Shown here piece by piece: positions 46,976 to 58,627 of a stretch of DNA of 64,000 bases. The stretch comes from Epiperipatus broadwayi (Eukaryota; Onychophora; Udeonychophora; Euonychophora; Peripatidae): contig JAQFVV010006840.1 in assembly GCA_028023455.1 (NCBI GenBank), positions 7,716 through 71,715 of the forward strand, written 5' to 3'. The first letter of the stretch is position 1. Each line of letters opens with the position of its first letter. The position numbers were made by a program, and so were the translations under genes. The notes beneath the pieces are model-generated. The model saw nothing but the letters and a program-made list of their open reading frames with translations, was not told where the DNA came from and did not search any database.

Positions 46976-47060
46976 TGAAAGACATGTGAAAAAGGTGTAA
47001 ATGCATGTTTCGGGCTGAACCAGCACTCATCAGTTGGCAACTTTCTAAAAAAAAGTAAAT
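46976..47060 (-). ncRNA. Hammerhead-like remnant related to family B
   Basis: The minus strand reads CCAA, CTGATGA (47027-47033), GTGCTGGTTCAGCCC (15 bases; outer G-C, then GCTG/CAGC), GAAA (47008-47011) and CATGCATTT. Here the 10.1/11.1 pair is the canonical G-C. The 3' strand of stem I is not recognisable, so the fold is incomplete. Confidence 0.45.
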
Positions 47061-47889
47061 CCAATGCTATAAAGACAGATTATTAAGTTAAAAGATTAGA
47101 TGTGAGTTTGAAAAAGATTGTAGAATAGATTAGGGCTTTTAAGTACTTGTATTACTAATTAATACTTAAAATTATTCATAATGTACATACACTTCAAATA
47201 CATGAATAAAGATATTTATCTTTTGCCGATTTGTATATGCAAATTGTATATGTAGAGAGAAAAGAACAGAGTTAAATTAATGATACCATAAACTTTTATT
47301 TGATGAAAGTAGATATTAATCCTTATTTTATTTTAAAGTTTACATTTGTGCTACAAATAATATGATCTCTAGTCTAATAACTGATTGATAAGTTATTACT
47401 GTATCACTTTGTCTGATTTAATGAAGAGATACCATGATAGATCCTGGAGTTCAAGATCTCTGGATCATGGTCTCGCCTATTTTCAAACTTCTTATGAATT
47501 CCTCAACATTAAACTATTTGATAATTTTATTTTATCAATGTATTTATCTAAAGAAGATATCGTTAAATGAGAAGTGCAAAAAAATTCCCACTTGTAGATT
47601 AAGTTGTAGTAAAGTTGTTTATATGAAAAGAGAAATGATAGGTTAAATGAAAATAAATCTAAAAAATAAATAATCCAATGCCTTTATTGCTTGAGCATCA
47701 CTGGAACTGTCAGAACTGGAAAAGATCTGAAAATCTCAGGCTTCAGAACATGGCACTAAATAAAACAGGTCAGGATAATTCTAACTTGTCACCTAGCTTT
47801 TAAGAAGAAATAAATTGGTATCATTTTGAATTAGACTTCTAATTAACATAACCATTCCTTTTTTTATATATAATAAAAAATAATATCAT
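47061..47889. other. AT-rich DNA, no gene seen
   Basis: Frames at 47385-47646 have no domain. No recognised repeat. Confidence 0.5.
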
Positions 47890-48085
47890 AATCGTTATCA
47901 TTATCAACTATTACTGATCCACTGTAGGATGAAGTCTCCAAGTTTAATTCAGTTTCTTTGATCCATAATCTCTCTTCTCCATATCACTTCAGTACACTCC
48001 CTTATTTCATCTATCCATCTCACATGGGTCTCTTTCTAGATCTTTTACAATCACTTGGAATCAAGTTTAAAACAGGCAAATATAT
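47890..48085 (-). pseudogene. LINE 3' end fragment
   Basis: The minus strand gives ETHVRWIDEIRECTEVIW and IMDQRN, with RWIDEIRE typical of the last residues of animal LINE ORF2 proteins. It ends in the block complementary to ATCCACTGTAGGATGAAGTC, shared with the 10.6 kb fragment. A short TA run lies at its 5' side (48080-48098). 5'-truncated. Confidence 0.65.
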
Positions 48086-48449
48086 ATATATATATTCTAA
48101 CCTATCAAAAGAAGATTTCTATTAAAATAAATGAGCGAATTCAATAAAGAGAATTCGGAAAGCCTAAACGCTTCCGTCTATGATTCGGGTAGCAAACCCT
48201 ATATTTTTACCTAATATAGCTCGACGTTTGGTTAGTTATAATAATTCAGCTACAGCGATATGCAGTTCAGACAGAGATAGAATTAAAAAAAAATTATCAT
48301 TAATAAAATAAATTTAAAAGGAAAATTTAGAATAACTAACATTCTTTCTCTATCCAAAACACATTCTCTGAGCTGTAAGTACTTGCACTGTTCGACAATG
48401 ATGATGATGATTTCATGTCATTGTTAATATTACTGACTAAAATAAAACA
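48086..48449. other. Spacer with small hairpins
   Basis: GAATTC/GAATTC around AATAAAGA and CGGAA-AGC/GCTTCCG lie at about 48136-48180. An ATG repeat occurs at 48398-48412. No gene. Confidence 0.4.
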
Positions 48450-51400
48450 TTCATTAATTTGCCAATATGCTCTCAATATTTTATTATTATACAATTAGAA
48501 GTTTCAATCTCTTAAGCCATGCCACGCTTGTAATGTTGATCATAATTGATCAATTCTTAATTTAAGAGCACTTATAATAATGACACTAATCTCAGGGTTC
48601 TCTGTTATTTTTAAAGAAAAATGCTCGGCAGTATTGTGTTGTCGCATATGACTGACATTCTGGTCGGCTATAGGAAACATTTACCTTATTTAAATTCCAG
48701 GTGTCTTCATCCACATATCAACTATTATAATATTTAACGAGATGATAACCATATTCAATAACAACGCATAATTTTGAATAATACAGCCATTTTATCCAGA
48801 ATCTCAGTCGGAATGATGAAAAGACAAGGGTGCTTTTGTGTCCTTCCATCATCCATGACAACACAATAATTTAACTAAGATTTATTACTTAGACACTTCA
48901 CTTAAATGTGTATGGAACAATGTGCAACCAAAACCTACTAGTTTGGGAATAAAGTGATTTTACACACACATAAAATAAAATGTCTTGGTCTGAAGTTTTC
49001 AATTCCATAAATAATTCTTATTAAATTAAAATATACTGAAATATTCTGATCTGCTTACAATTGTCTATCTGGTGTATTGAATTTAAGATTTCATAAATGA
49101 TTTTGGACTCAAGAAAAGTATTGCAAGTATTATGCAAATACACTTTTATTTAGCACACAAGAAAAATGACTCAAAACAACTTGTAACAAGACTATAATTT
49201 ATTATTAAATTTTAACAAGATTATAATTTATTATTACAGTTTAACAAAACTATCCTTTATGATTAACATAATAAACAAACATATACAATTTATTCGATCC
49301 CATATGGATAAAACAAAATATAACTAACATTAATTCGTCTATACTTTTAGACCTGGATTCGAACTACTTCTTCATCTTCTTTTTACATTTATGCAAATTG
49401 AATATAACAAAATAAATATTATTATCGATACATCAACTCATCCGTTTAGTGTATCTTATATGAACGGCTGCTTAACTTTATTAACTAACTATTTGTTTTA
49501 AAATAAAAATAATCTGATTCTAGGCAATGCGTACAAACGATTTTTATTATCATATCTTTAATTAAATGATAGTTTTTATTTAGATAACTTATTATAATTT
49601 ATGGGTTATTTATCAGAAGTTACACTTATTATTTTAATGTTTACCTTAATAACAACTGAAGTTGTTATACACACTGTATTCCTCAGTATAAGTTATATTG
49701 TGAGTGCTACTTAATCATTAACCCGAATTAAACCTAGTATTTGAACCCTCCATTGGCAAATAAAAATTTCTAAATCACGCAATTTTAAACTTACTCTCTC
49801 CATTGACTTACGTGTGGATTACCAGCACTATTCCGCCGCACAATCCAGACATTGATCATATATACTAGCACGCTATTTTTACTAAATGGATCTTGAGGAA
49901 TTAACCTCCAATATACCCGTTATCTTGCCATAACTTTCTAAACAAAACACAATATTCAACACCTTCCGTGGTGGAATTATCTCTATTTTCTCATGAGGAA
50001 TATGGAATAACACTGAAGGTCTGTAGAGTTAACTACTACATTAAAATAGTTTGGTGGGTCCTTGCCTCTTACTTGGGCATAATAGGAACACACACCAAAT
50101 ATAATCCTCTCCTGGGATTTTAACGAATGAAATACACTAAATACGATATAAATTACTGATCGTCCTAACTCTGAGAAGCGATCACTTGGGTTATAAACAT
50201 ACCCGAATACTAGATTTATCTATTCCCCTCATGGAAAATAAAGCTTTTGGGGAGATCATTTTCCATCCCACAAAATAAAGACATTACAATTATTACTTAT
50301 GCGAATCTTAAGCATATACCAATGCTATATCGGGGCAAGACAAGCAAATACACTAATTACACTAAATTTATGTTCCGGGGTATACTTAGATCAACGTCTG
50401 AAATCAATGGATATCACAGAATAAACCATAATAATTTTCACCTTTGCCAAAGAAACATTCAACAAGTAATTGGTAGTATAGTATCTTGAACTAAATTAAG
50501 TGAATGCGTTAATAAAGAATAATTGGGAATAAGTTCCTCAATTAACATAGTATAAATTTGTTTCAAACTTTAAATAAGTAATATCCTGTATAGCACTTCT
50601 CTTTAATTACTTCTGATAATTTTAACTAGATATTTTACCTATTAAGTATCTGAATTTTTCTTCTTTTACGCATCTAACATATAAATTTATACCCATAATT
50701 GCATATCATAAGTAAACACATTTTATAAAAAAAATTTTTTTTTTCATGTCAAATATAAATTTAACCTAGAATAATTACATGAAAACATACCTTTATGATT
50801 ACAAGGTCATTTAAATATTACTTGACTATACAGCCTTTCACCTGTTGATATAAAAAAAAATACACATAATTTTACAAATTAGTAAAAAAAAAATCATTAC
50901 TTAACAAGTGCTTATTATCTCACTAGAAAAATGTTTTTTCCGTTGGGCAATTTATCTAGATGAAGAACTTGATCCATTCGTAGTTCACGAAGCAAATTTA
51001 AAATAAGAAACACATTTTATTATTTCATTTATATAAAAGTTGCCTCCATTCTGGTGCAATTAATAAATTAGGCAAAGAAAACATAGCAGCGTTGGATGTT
51101 AACTCTTCCTTGAATTAACTGATATAATTTTGGGATCCAAGAAAACAATACATATTTTAACATGACGAATATTTGACGATAGACGATCACATATACAATT
51201 CTTTTCTTTTTACTATTGGCGATACGTATCATTTTTAGCTAGCTGGCTTATGAATAAAATAATGCGCGAATTTTCCAAAATACTATTATTATAAGGACTG
51301 CAGCTGACTTACGTGGATATAAAGTTTTAACGACTCCAATTGATGTATAATATAACATATTATATTATGGTTATAATTAAGTCACTAATGTTTGTAGTTT

Positions 51401-52636
51401 TTATTCCTACTCTAGGAATTGTAATTTGTCTTTAATAAGGAATTCTCCGTAAAATGCACACATACAAATTTTCCGATATTTGCCTTGAGAAAATTTATAT
51501 TTTCTTTTTAAAAAATATACAGGTGCATAAGTAAATATCCTTGATCATTAATATTATTTTTAGATAATTTTCAGTGAATAAAACATATTTTAACGTGGGG
51601 AACTTACATTATTTTCAAAGCAGACAATTTCTTTTAGAAAGAGCGCGAAATTTTCTAGTTAACTTTCCTTGGCTTTTATAATATGTCTTTTTAATTATAA
51701 TTTTTCTTTTATACCACGAAAAGATAATTAAATAAGGTAAAGTTAACAAATCATTGATTATTTCCTGGAAATTACTTATATTACTTATTTTAAATATAAT
51801 GACATTTTCCGTGATTGCTGTAGTCAATACGGTCATTTTGAACTTTAGCATAAGATAGTACATTTTTGCGTATAAAAAGCTTTAAAATAGGTAGATGGCA
51901 ACAGAAAACAGAATATCTTATCAAATAGGATTAGCCACGCATGATATTATTAAAAATTTACTGGACTTATATTTATTTCTGCAATAAAAAATAATAAAAA
52001 ATTTGTTACCGAATTTCAGTACTGCTTCCTCCTTGTAAAACTAATGTCAGACTAAACTTTCTTCAAAATTTGGCGGTCTTCTTTTAGCGACCTCTTACAG
52101 AAAAATAATCATTTAATTATAACATAAACAAAAGAAAGGAAAAAAAAAAACTTATTACAGTCATATATTTTTCCGTATGATTTAAATGAATTACAAAGTA
52201 ATTTGACAAATAATGAAAAATAATAAATATCTTTAATTAACAATGCTTATTAGTGATGTATATTTCTGTATACATTATTATCTAAAATAATTTAAAAATT
52301 ACCAGAAGTTATTGTGCTTTATGATAAGATACTCATCTACTCTCCCCCTCTACCCATCCAAAATCAATTACTGTTTATAATATGTGCTTTTATACTATAT
52401 TAAATTGCTCTTATTGTTAATATTTTAATTAAATTATTCATGCTCTTCTTCAAAATGACATTGGATTACCAAATTTTTTTAGTTATTTGCTTAAAACACG
52501 TTAAAGTGAGTAAATAGCATACTTTATTAATCACTTAATATTATTATTATTTTATCTTTTTATTTTCTAAAAAAGGATAGCATTGTTTTCCTGTGGAAAC
52601 AATGCCAAATAAACCAAGTGTCAATAACACTAGGTT
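48450..52636 (+). repeat. Diverged single-arm copy of the giant repeat
   Basis: Collinear with the left palindrome arm: the arm's first bases correspond to 48872, and its last block (AATGCCAAATAAACCAAGTG) ends at about 52,620. The portion 48450-48870 matches the extension of the right arm beyond 7380. By eye it is clearly more diverged from either arm than they are from each other. There is no mirrored partner here, so the ancestral element is a single unit of at least 4.1 kb. It abuts a TA tract at its right end. Decayed frames on the minus strand parallel those in the palindrome. Confidence 0.9.
49983..50284 (-). pseudogene. Decayed ORF, counterpart of 6000-6296
   Basis: On the minus strand from ATG at 50284: SLFCGMENDLPKSFIFHE, then a one-base deletion, then FGYVYNPSDRFSELGRS, and FGVCSYYAQVRGKDPPNYF, ending FLMRK and TAG. 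The site that is TAG in the palindrome copy is a sense codon (GAG) here. Unknown protein. Confidence 0.3.

Positions 52637-52683
<47 letters not shown>
52637..52683. repeat. (TA)n microsatellite
   Basis: About 22 TA units between the end of the giant-repeat copy and a family A fragment. Confidence 0.95.
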
Positions 52684-52685
<2 letters not shown>

Positions 52686-52850
52686 CCACTCAATGCAAAT
52701 CAGAGTAAACAATGGATGCCAAAAGGTTTGTGCATAAAATCTCCATCCAGTGCCTACTCATCCAATATCCTCAGACTAGTTTCTGGCTTGTGGCCTTCAT
52801 CAGTGAGAGCACTGCATCTAGAAGAAATGGTGATCATGTGATATTTATTG
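52684..52850 (-). mobile_element. Family A fragment with ribozyme-like core
   Basis: Contains ATTGCCACTCAATGC, AATGGATGCCAAAAGG, CCAATATCCTCAGACTAG and AGAAATGGTGATCATGTG. An internal deletion after the ribozyme-like core has removed the outer 5' helix. On the minus strand CTGATGA is at 52797-52803, stem II AGGCCACAAGCCA at 52784-52796, GAAA at 52780-52783, and GTC follows. Confidence 0.8.
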
Positions 52851-53240
52851 AATCAAGTTTAAGATTTTAACTGGCCATTTATTATCTCCTCTAGTGCTAC
52901 ATCCAATCCAATTCTACTTGTCTCTTAATTTTTTCAACAATATCAGTAACACCTGTTTGTTCTCTTATCCATGTATGTTGTTTTTTTTATCTTTTCTTGT
53001 TACTTTTAACATGTATCTCTACATACTGTTAAGTAATCTCACATCTCCATACTGCTCTTCTGTGGAGTATCCAAATCTGTAATACATTTATTAAAAACCT
53101 TTCTTTTCAAACATGTAGGCATATTTTGTTTTAATATTACCAAAAGCACTCCAATCAAGTTTAATTCTATGATTAATATTAGCCATTATTCCATCCGTAG
53201 TAATAATCTAATCAAGTTATTTGTAATTGTATTTATATAT
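52851..53240 (-). pseudogene. LINE reverse transcriptase C-terminal remnant
   Basis: The minus strand reads WIREQTGVTDIVEKIKRQ and VELDWM, matching the IREKTGVxDIxEKIKRLKWxWAGH stretch of animal LINEs, then breaks. Further upstream the YGFGYSTEE-like region is frame-shifted. Dead and truncated; related to the 10.6, 23.9 and 47.9 kb fragments. Confidence 0.65.
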
Positions 53241-54126
53241 TGGACTATTTTCATCATTTATATATAAATGCAACTAAAACACCATCATCACAAACCTTCA
53301 GGAGGACACAAGGTATTTGTAGTTGTTAATTTTTTCTAACTCATCGTTGTCAATCTTTATTTTTTTATTTAGAGAAAATCAATTGAACATTAGTAATACA
53401 TAATTTATTTAATATATAATTTAATATTATATATATTTATTTTATTAAGTGGGTTGATACTATATTTAAATTTTATAATTTCTTAACATTTTCTACGTTA
53501 TACTGTAACAAAATAAGATAATTAATCAACTAAGATACAAAAATAAATCTATAGTAAATAAAAAATCGATTGCTTTAACATTTGGAAGGTCGAGTACCAG
53601 CAGTAATGAAATCTTCGATCCAAGGCCTTTAACTCTCAAGTCCGTCAACCTTTCCCTACATTAAACCACGCAGGGCAAAATGTTATTTAACCTATATTTA
53701 GAAAAGCCATCTGTTTCTAAATCAGTTTATTTGCGCCTATATATATATATTAAGCATTAAGAAATGAAGTTATATAATCGGATTTGCGAAGTATAGCAAT
53801 ACATTTTTTTGTTAGTATGTGTAATTTAAAACGTGGAAGAAAAACTAAAACTAAGTAAGATTCATTTAAATTCTCAGTTAATGATTTTTATACTTATATG
53901 TATTAAATTTATCTCCCTCCCCCTCCCTCCCATGTTTTGTTTCGTTCATCTTAATAAAGATACAAAAGATTTTTTGGTAGATTAAAAGACTATTGGGAGA
54001 AAAGATCAACACCTGTCCGGCGCGTGTTATAGATTTAAAAACATATAAGAGTTAATCAAATCTATCACCGGGAAGGAACAATACACTGGTCGTCTTTCTA
54101 AGTAAATTTTGCCTTTTAGTCGCTTT
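53241..54126. other. AT-rich DNA, no gene seen
   Basis: Contains a C-rich run (CCCTCCCCCTCCC-like) near 53914-53930 and a tRNA-Ser-like patch that I rejected. No ORF. Confidence 0.45.
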
Positions 54127-54138
54127 TGCGCATGCGCA
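54127..54138. promoter_or_regulatory. NRF-1-type palindrome
   Basis: TGCGCATGCGCA is a perfect match to the NRF-1 binding consensus found in many animal housekeeping promoters. It lies in a patch with CpGs (GGCGCGTG near 54020, CGCAAGCGGGCGAG near 54501) and 400 bases from a CCAAT box (ATTGG complement at 54534-54538 in GGCCAATCA). This could be a promoter, but no exon is visible beside it. Confidence 0.35.
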
Positions 54139-55297
54139 CTGCTTAAATTTTCTTGCTGTTTTAATTTAAAAAGCTTATTCTTCTTTTGTTATAGTATTCA
54201 ATGTTTCTGAATTGTTATTAAAACTAAGCGAGAGATAGTTTTCTTAAGCATTTTTAGCGTGTTAAATTTAATTTTCTACTATTATTGAACATTAATAAGC
54301 TTGAGATTTTGAAATAATACGGATTTAACGATAATTCTAACATGACAGATATTATTTTGTTTTGATAAAGTTACGAAGGATTTATCTTTTAGTTTATTTT
54401 GTACATTAATTTTACAAGTCGGATGTTATTGTTGAAAACAGCAGGTTTGCCGAATAAACTGTACAATACTCGTAGATGACGGGCTACCACGCTAATTTTG
54501 CGCAAGCGGGCGAGAAAGCAGTAGAACATATGGCCAATCACTTTTTAATTTTGGGCAAAATACTTAATTATTAACGATTTCCCAGTTAACACCACCGTTG
54601 AATAGTAAGCATTGCGACATTAAAATCTCGGCTACCAACTGAGACATATCGAAGAAACCGAACTTTCACACTGTTGATAATCTAATGGAATATTCTCATT
54701 ATGAGAGATTAATTATCTGGGAAAAGTAACTAACAGACCGAGTAGAGTATCTTGCTTAATAAAAACATTTTCAATCTCACTTATAAAGATTTCAATGCAA
54801 AATTCATTACAATGCAATATTTAAAAGAAAAAAATAAACCCGAAGATATAAAAACTCGAGAGTGCTTTTAATGACGCTATTACCTAAAAGGAAATGTACA
54901 AAAATAAAAACATTTTCATTTAAAAAAACTGTAATTTATTTTAACAATAATATATTAATTAATATTTTTCTATTATCATATAAATATATATTGGCTTTAA
55001 TATGTATGTACGCTAATTTAGTCCTCAAAGCCACATAGAGGCAGAGAGGTAATTAGGTTCTGCGAACCAGCCCTAGTGTATGATCATGTGTGTATATATA
55101 GGCTATAATATCGCAATTGCACTCCAATTTTATATTTTTGTAATGATTTCTATTACTTGCTTCAATTTCGAATTTAATATTACTATTTAAAATATATTCA
55201 ACTGTTTCTTTAAACGCCAATTTTTATTAGGTGAGCATTTGATAAAATGTCCATTAATAATAAACGTAACTGTAGCAAAAAAAAAACAATTTTTCCA
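54139..55297. other. Mixed-composition DNA, no gene resolved
   Basis: More CpG than elsewhere up to about 54,560, then AT-rich. No ORF over 60 codons of interest. Confidence 0.4.
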
Positions 55298-55620
55298 CAA
55301 TATTGCCACCTAGTATAAGATCTAATAATCAACAGAAGCTAGAAGATTGTGCACCCTAACCCCTATAGTGTTTTCCCATCCAATATCTTCACATTAGTTT
55401 CTACCACATGTCTTTCATCAGTATGGTGACTTAGATCTGGGAGCGATGCACTTGCATGTTTCGCTCCAATGCATCTGCCAGTACCTGCCATTATTGAAAA
55501 CACAAAAATGTTTTCAATCCAAGCTAATTTGCCTGTATAGTCATACAGATTTGAATCCAGTTCAGCATGTACACATTTTGATGTCTTTGGTTTTTTGATT
55601 AATCGTGATAACCATGAGAT
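55298..55620 (-). mobile_element. Family A copy, degraded
   Basis: TATTGCCACCTAGTATAAG, CCAATATCTTCACATTAG, AGATCTGGGAGCGATGC, CAGTTCAGCATGTACAC and TGATGTCTTTGG in family A order. On the minus strand CTGATGA and GAAAC survive, but stem II pairing is lost. Confidence 0.7.
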
Positions 55621-56500
55621 GTTTTATACTTTAATAATAAATGACAAATTACAATTTTTTTACATTCTCTCTATATATAAGATCCCTATTTTTTTGTTGT
55701 CTGAATGGTGAATGTATGTTTGTCCATAAGACTGTCATGTGTTTCCATGTGAATGTTTGTCTGCAAGGCTATCACATGACAAATACACAAACAATTAAAA
55801 AACCTATTTACAATATACCATAATTTTTATAGTTGGCTCTAATGCAGTCAAATTTACATGTTAAATATGACAGGTAACGATGTTCTTTCAGGCTGGATGT
55901 TTAATTTATATTAAATCTTTAAAAAAAATTTCTTAAAACAACCAATTAAAAAAAATATTATAAAAGTGATGGTCTAAAAGGCTATAAAATTTTTGTAATA
56001 GTTTTGAAAAATCATAAATAAAAAAAAAAAATTTAAATTTATTTTTATAAATAACTATATCTAACTAAACCATAATTTATAATAGAGCATTTTATGCAAA
56101 GGAAGGAATTCCTCTCTTTATATTTAATAATCTGTAATTTTTATTGCTAAGCATATTTTATGAGAAAAAAGTAATTCCGCTCTTAATAAGAAGTTCGTAG
56201 GGAAAAAATCAGTACATGTGCTTTTAACTACAGTACAGAACTGAATATATATAGTATTTAAATCATGAAGAAAATGTGATTACAGTAAATGGATTCAGGT
56301 TTGAAATGGACATTTAGTGAGGGAAAAAATAAATGCCAAAGTACTGTATTTACATTTAGTTTTGGTTAGCATATAATTGCAGGCTGGTGTACAATTCTCA
56401 CATTAATTTATATAATATTAAAATCTTTTGTTTAATTTACATTAAATTTTTAAAAAAATTGTAAAAGAAACCAATTAAAAATAACACATCCTATTTAGGC
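55621..56500 (+). repeat. Dispersed repeat D copies in AT-rich DNA
   Basis: 55695-55965 (GTATGTTTGTCCATAAGACT, AATATGACAGGTAACG, TTATATTAAATCTTTAAAAA) and 56395-56500 (TTTAATTTACATTAAATTTT) match 34550-34750. No coding potential. Confidence 0.5.
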
Positions 56501-56615
56501 CAGGTGATGTGATGTGATGCACTGTGACTTCTCCTTATATAGAGTTAGGAATCTCTCAGCAACTACGCCCAGAGAAACCTGTTAGCCACTTTAACTTCCC
56601 TTTCCATTCCCCACC

Positions 56616-57576
56616 CTAAGTTTTCTCATATCCTGCTCCATCCCATTTCCACAACATAATCTTAGTCAACTCTATGGCCTTTATATCTAAATCCCTCTTA
56701 TCTTTTCCTAAACCCAACATAAAAACCAATAACCCACTTTCTATATAATCATTTTGTTTATATTTAGTCTTCCATAACTTCATTATTTGTACCCTTTCTG
56801 CTTTCAAGCATTTACATTCAATTAACAGATGTGTAATATTTTCTATGCCTTCCTTACACAACTTGCAGATCCCCACATTTGTCCATTTACTTATATATTT
56901 CCTTGTTGCTAATGCCCCCATTCAAGCCTTAAACAGTAAACTACTTTCCTTGCTATTATCATAAATTAACTTGCACCTAATATTCCATTTACATCTATAT
57001 GGATTTAAACTCTTTTTACTCTCCATACTAGTTTCCCATCTCTCCAACTCCCTATTCTTTATTAATGCATCTATTCTTCTATCCCATTCCTTACCACTAT
57101 AATACTCAACAATTCTCCCAACACAATCACCCTAACATTTGTATAAGTATACTGACATAAATTTTTTATCCAAATCATCTGCATACCACATTATTTTTCT
57201 CATCCATCTTGTTGCCTGCTCTTTACTCATAGCCTAATTAAATACTATTTTGGCCATTCTTTTATTATCCATAAACTAAAATCTACTAAATATTTTCATT
57301 TTGCCTTTTGCACCTCTTATATAAAAACTTGACCATCCCATTTCTATATGAAATGCTTCCTTTGCTATCCACACATCTGCATTTAATGCATGTCTTCCTA
57401 CTTTCTTTTGTACTTTTTCTAAGTAATCTAATACCCCTTTACTAACACATAGCGCATCATTGCCATATGTTAATCCTGCTACTGCCACTCCCTTCCATAC
57501 AAATCTAGCTACATCATATTTATTATATGAAAACATTGTTAATTCCTTTATTAATCTTTTTATCTGGTACAATATA
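56616..57576 (-). pseudogene. LINE ORF2 C-terminal pseudogene
   Basis: A single minus-strand frame of about 319 codons spans the segment with only four internal stops. Near the start are AGLTYGNDALCVSKGVLDYL and EKVQKKVGRHALNAD, with EMGWSSF, the post-RT region of an animal LINE reverse transcriptase. The middle continues (KEQATRWMRKIMWYADDL). The end holds ICKLCKEGIENITHLLIEC, a Cys-X2-Cys...His...Cys zinc knuckle of the zf-RVT type. Because the frame is otherwise intact, this copy died mostly by point mutation and is younger than the other LINE scraps. The catalytic core and 5' part are missing. Confidence 0.82.
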
Positions 57577-57710
57577 TGGTGCCATCAATAGTAAGCTTGA
57601 GTAATTAGTGATTAATAGATAGCAACACATTTAAATTCCCTAACCAGTTTCTGGATTTTGTCTTTATCAATAAGATATGGGATCCAAAGCTGGATGTTTA
57701 ATGTATTTAG
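57577..57710 (-). repeat. Family A fragment, degraded
   Basis: TCCCTAACCAGTTTCTGG, TTTTGTCTTTATCAATAAG and ATGGGATCCAAAGCTGG parallel the ribozyme-flanking part of family A. It directly abuts the LINE remnant. Confidence 0.5.
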
Positions 57711-58503
57711 TAACTTTTTCAAGCTAAAAACCTAAATTTTCAAATATCCTAGGATTTTGAAGCTATTAATCTGGAATCAGATTTAAATAATTGTTCAGAT
57801 AGATTGCTTTGAATTCAAAACCTTAAAATGTTTGGAATTTTAGATTTTTATGACATGACTAATAAAAGGGAGTTAAAACTGGTTGCTAAAAGCAATAAGT
57901 TCATTACATCCAGATTTGAACTTGAAACTTCATGGATGAATGTAAAATACACTAACTATATCTCTTATAAATGTACTGTACCCTTGCTAAGATTTGAATG
58001 ACTCTCCAGCTCCTACTCCAATCAGAATAATACTTATCGAAAATGATACTTATTAAAGCAATGATACTTTGACTAGCTCAGAATATATATTTCTAACATA
58101 TTACATCTAATAAAATTAATATTTAAAATAATTTATTTTATTTAAATAATAAACTAAGATAATCAAACACATAAATTAAAGTACTAAGGTTCAAATTGGA
58201 TTCCCAACTATTTTCTAATACTAACAATTTAAACTACAACTAGTTCATTATATACTACTAAAATAATATGGTTCAATTAAAAATACTATAAAAATTATGA
58301 AACTTTTGCATGAGACATTCAGCAAGGTACACTGTTGGTTTAACATTAAGGATGTATCCCAAAAGATATACTCTCAATGACATAAGAATATTAACCCTAC
58401 TTAATTTATATAACAAAACTATCTTCTAATACTCTCATGGCTCATAACACACATAAAATAAATCCTAACCAAATAATTTATGAAATATATTATAAAAAAC
58501 AAA
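57711..58503. other. AT-rich DNA, no gene seen
   Basis: No recognised feature. Confidence 0.5.
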
Positions 58504-58627
58504 CAATTACTATTCTTTTTTCATATGTCAAATGCGTTGACCGGGAAATGAACCTGGACCAGCTGCTTGGAAAGCAGCTATGCTAACCACTAGGCCATCA
58601 ACACTTGACAATCAATTACTATTCTTT
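58504..58627 (-). mobile_element. tRNA-Gly-derived retroposon with target duplications
   Basis: CAATTACTATTCTTT occurs at 58504-58518 and again at 58613-58627, flanking a 94-base insert. On the minus strand the insert has an 8-base leader, a tRNA-Gly-like body, the trailer TTTGACATATG and an A-run at the 3' side. Target duplications plus A-tail mean it arrived by LINE-type retroposition. Leader, anticodon stem and tail match the 32.7 kb element. Confidence 0.8.
58533..58604 (-). tRNA. tRNA-Gly(TCC)-like sequence, probable pseudogene
   Basis: 72 bases on the minus strand. Acceptor GTGTTGA pairs with TCAACGC (7 pairs, one T-G). A box TGGCCTAGTGG is a perfect match. The anticodon arm GCTGC/GCAGC encloses TTTCCAA with anticodon TCC (58569-58571). 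The T stem has one A-C mismatch, and the T loop reads TTCATTT, lacking the conserved A at position 58, so the B box is weak. Overall it closely resembles animal tRNA-Gly(UCC). Retroposon context argues for a pseudogene. Confidence 0.55.

Noticed and set aside
52593-52841. 82-codon plus-strand ORF
   Set aside because: It runs through the TA tract and a family A fragment; an artefact of low complexity.
53585-53658. tRNA-Ser-like patch on the minus strand (acceptor-like GGAA/TTCC ends, GAGAGTTAAAGGCC)
   Set aside because: The acceptor pairs only after removing one base, and no T arm or proper B box is present; too degraded to call.
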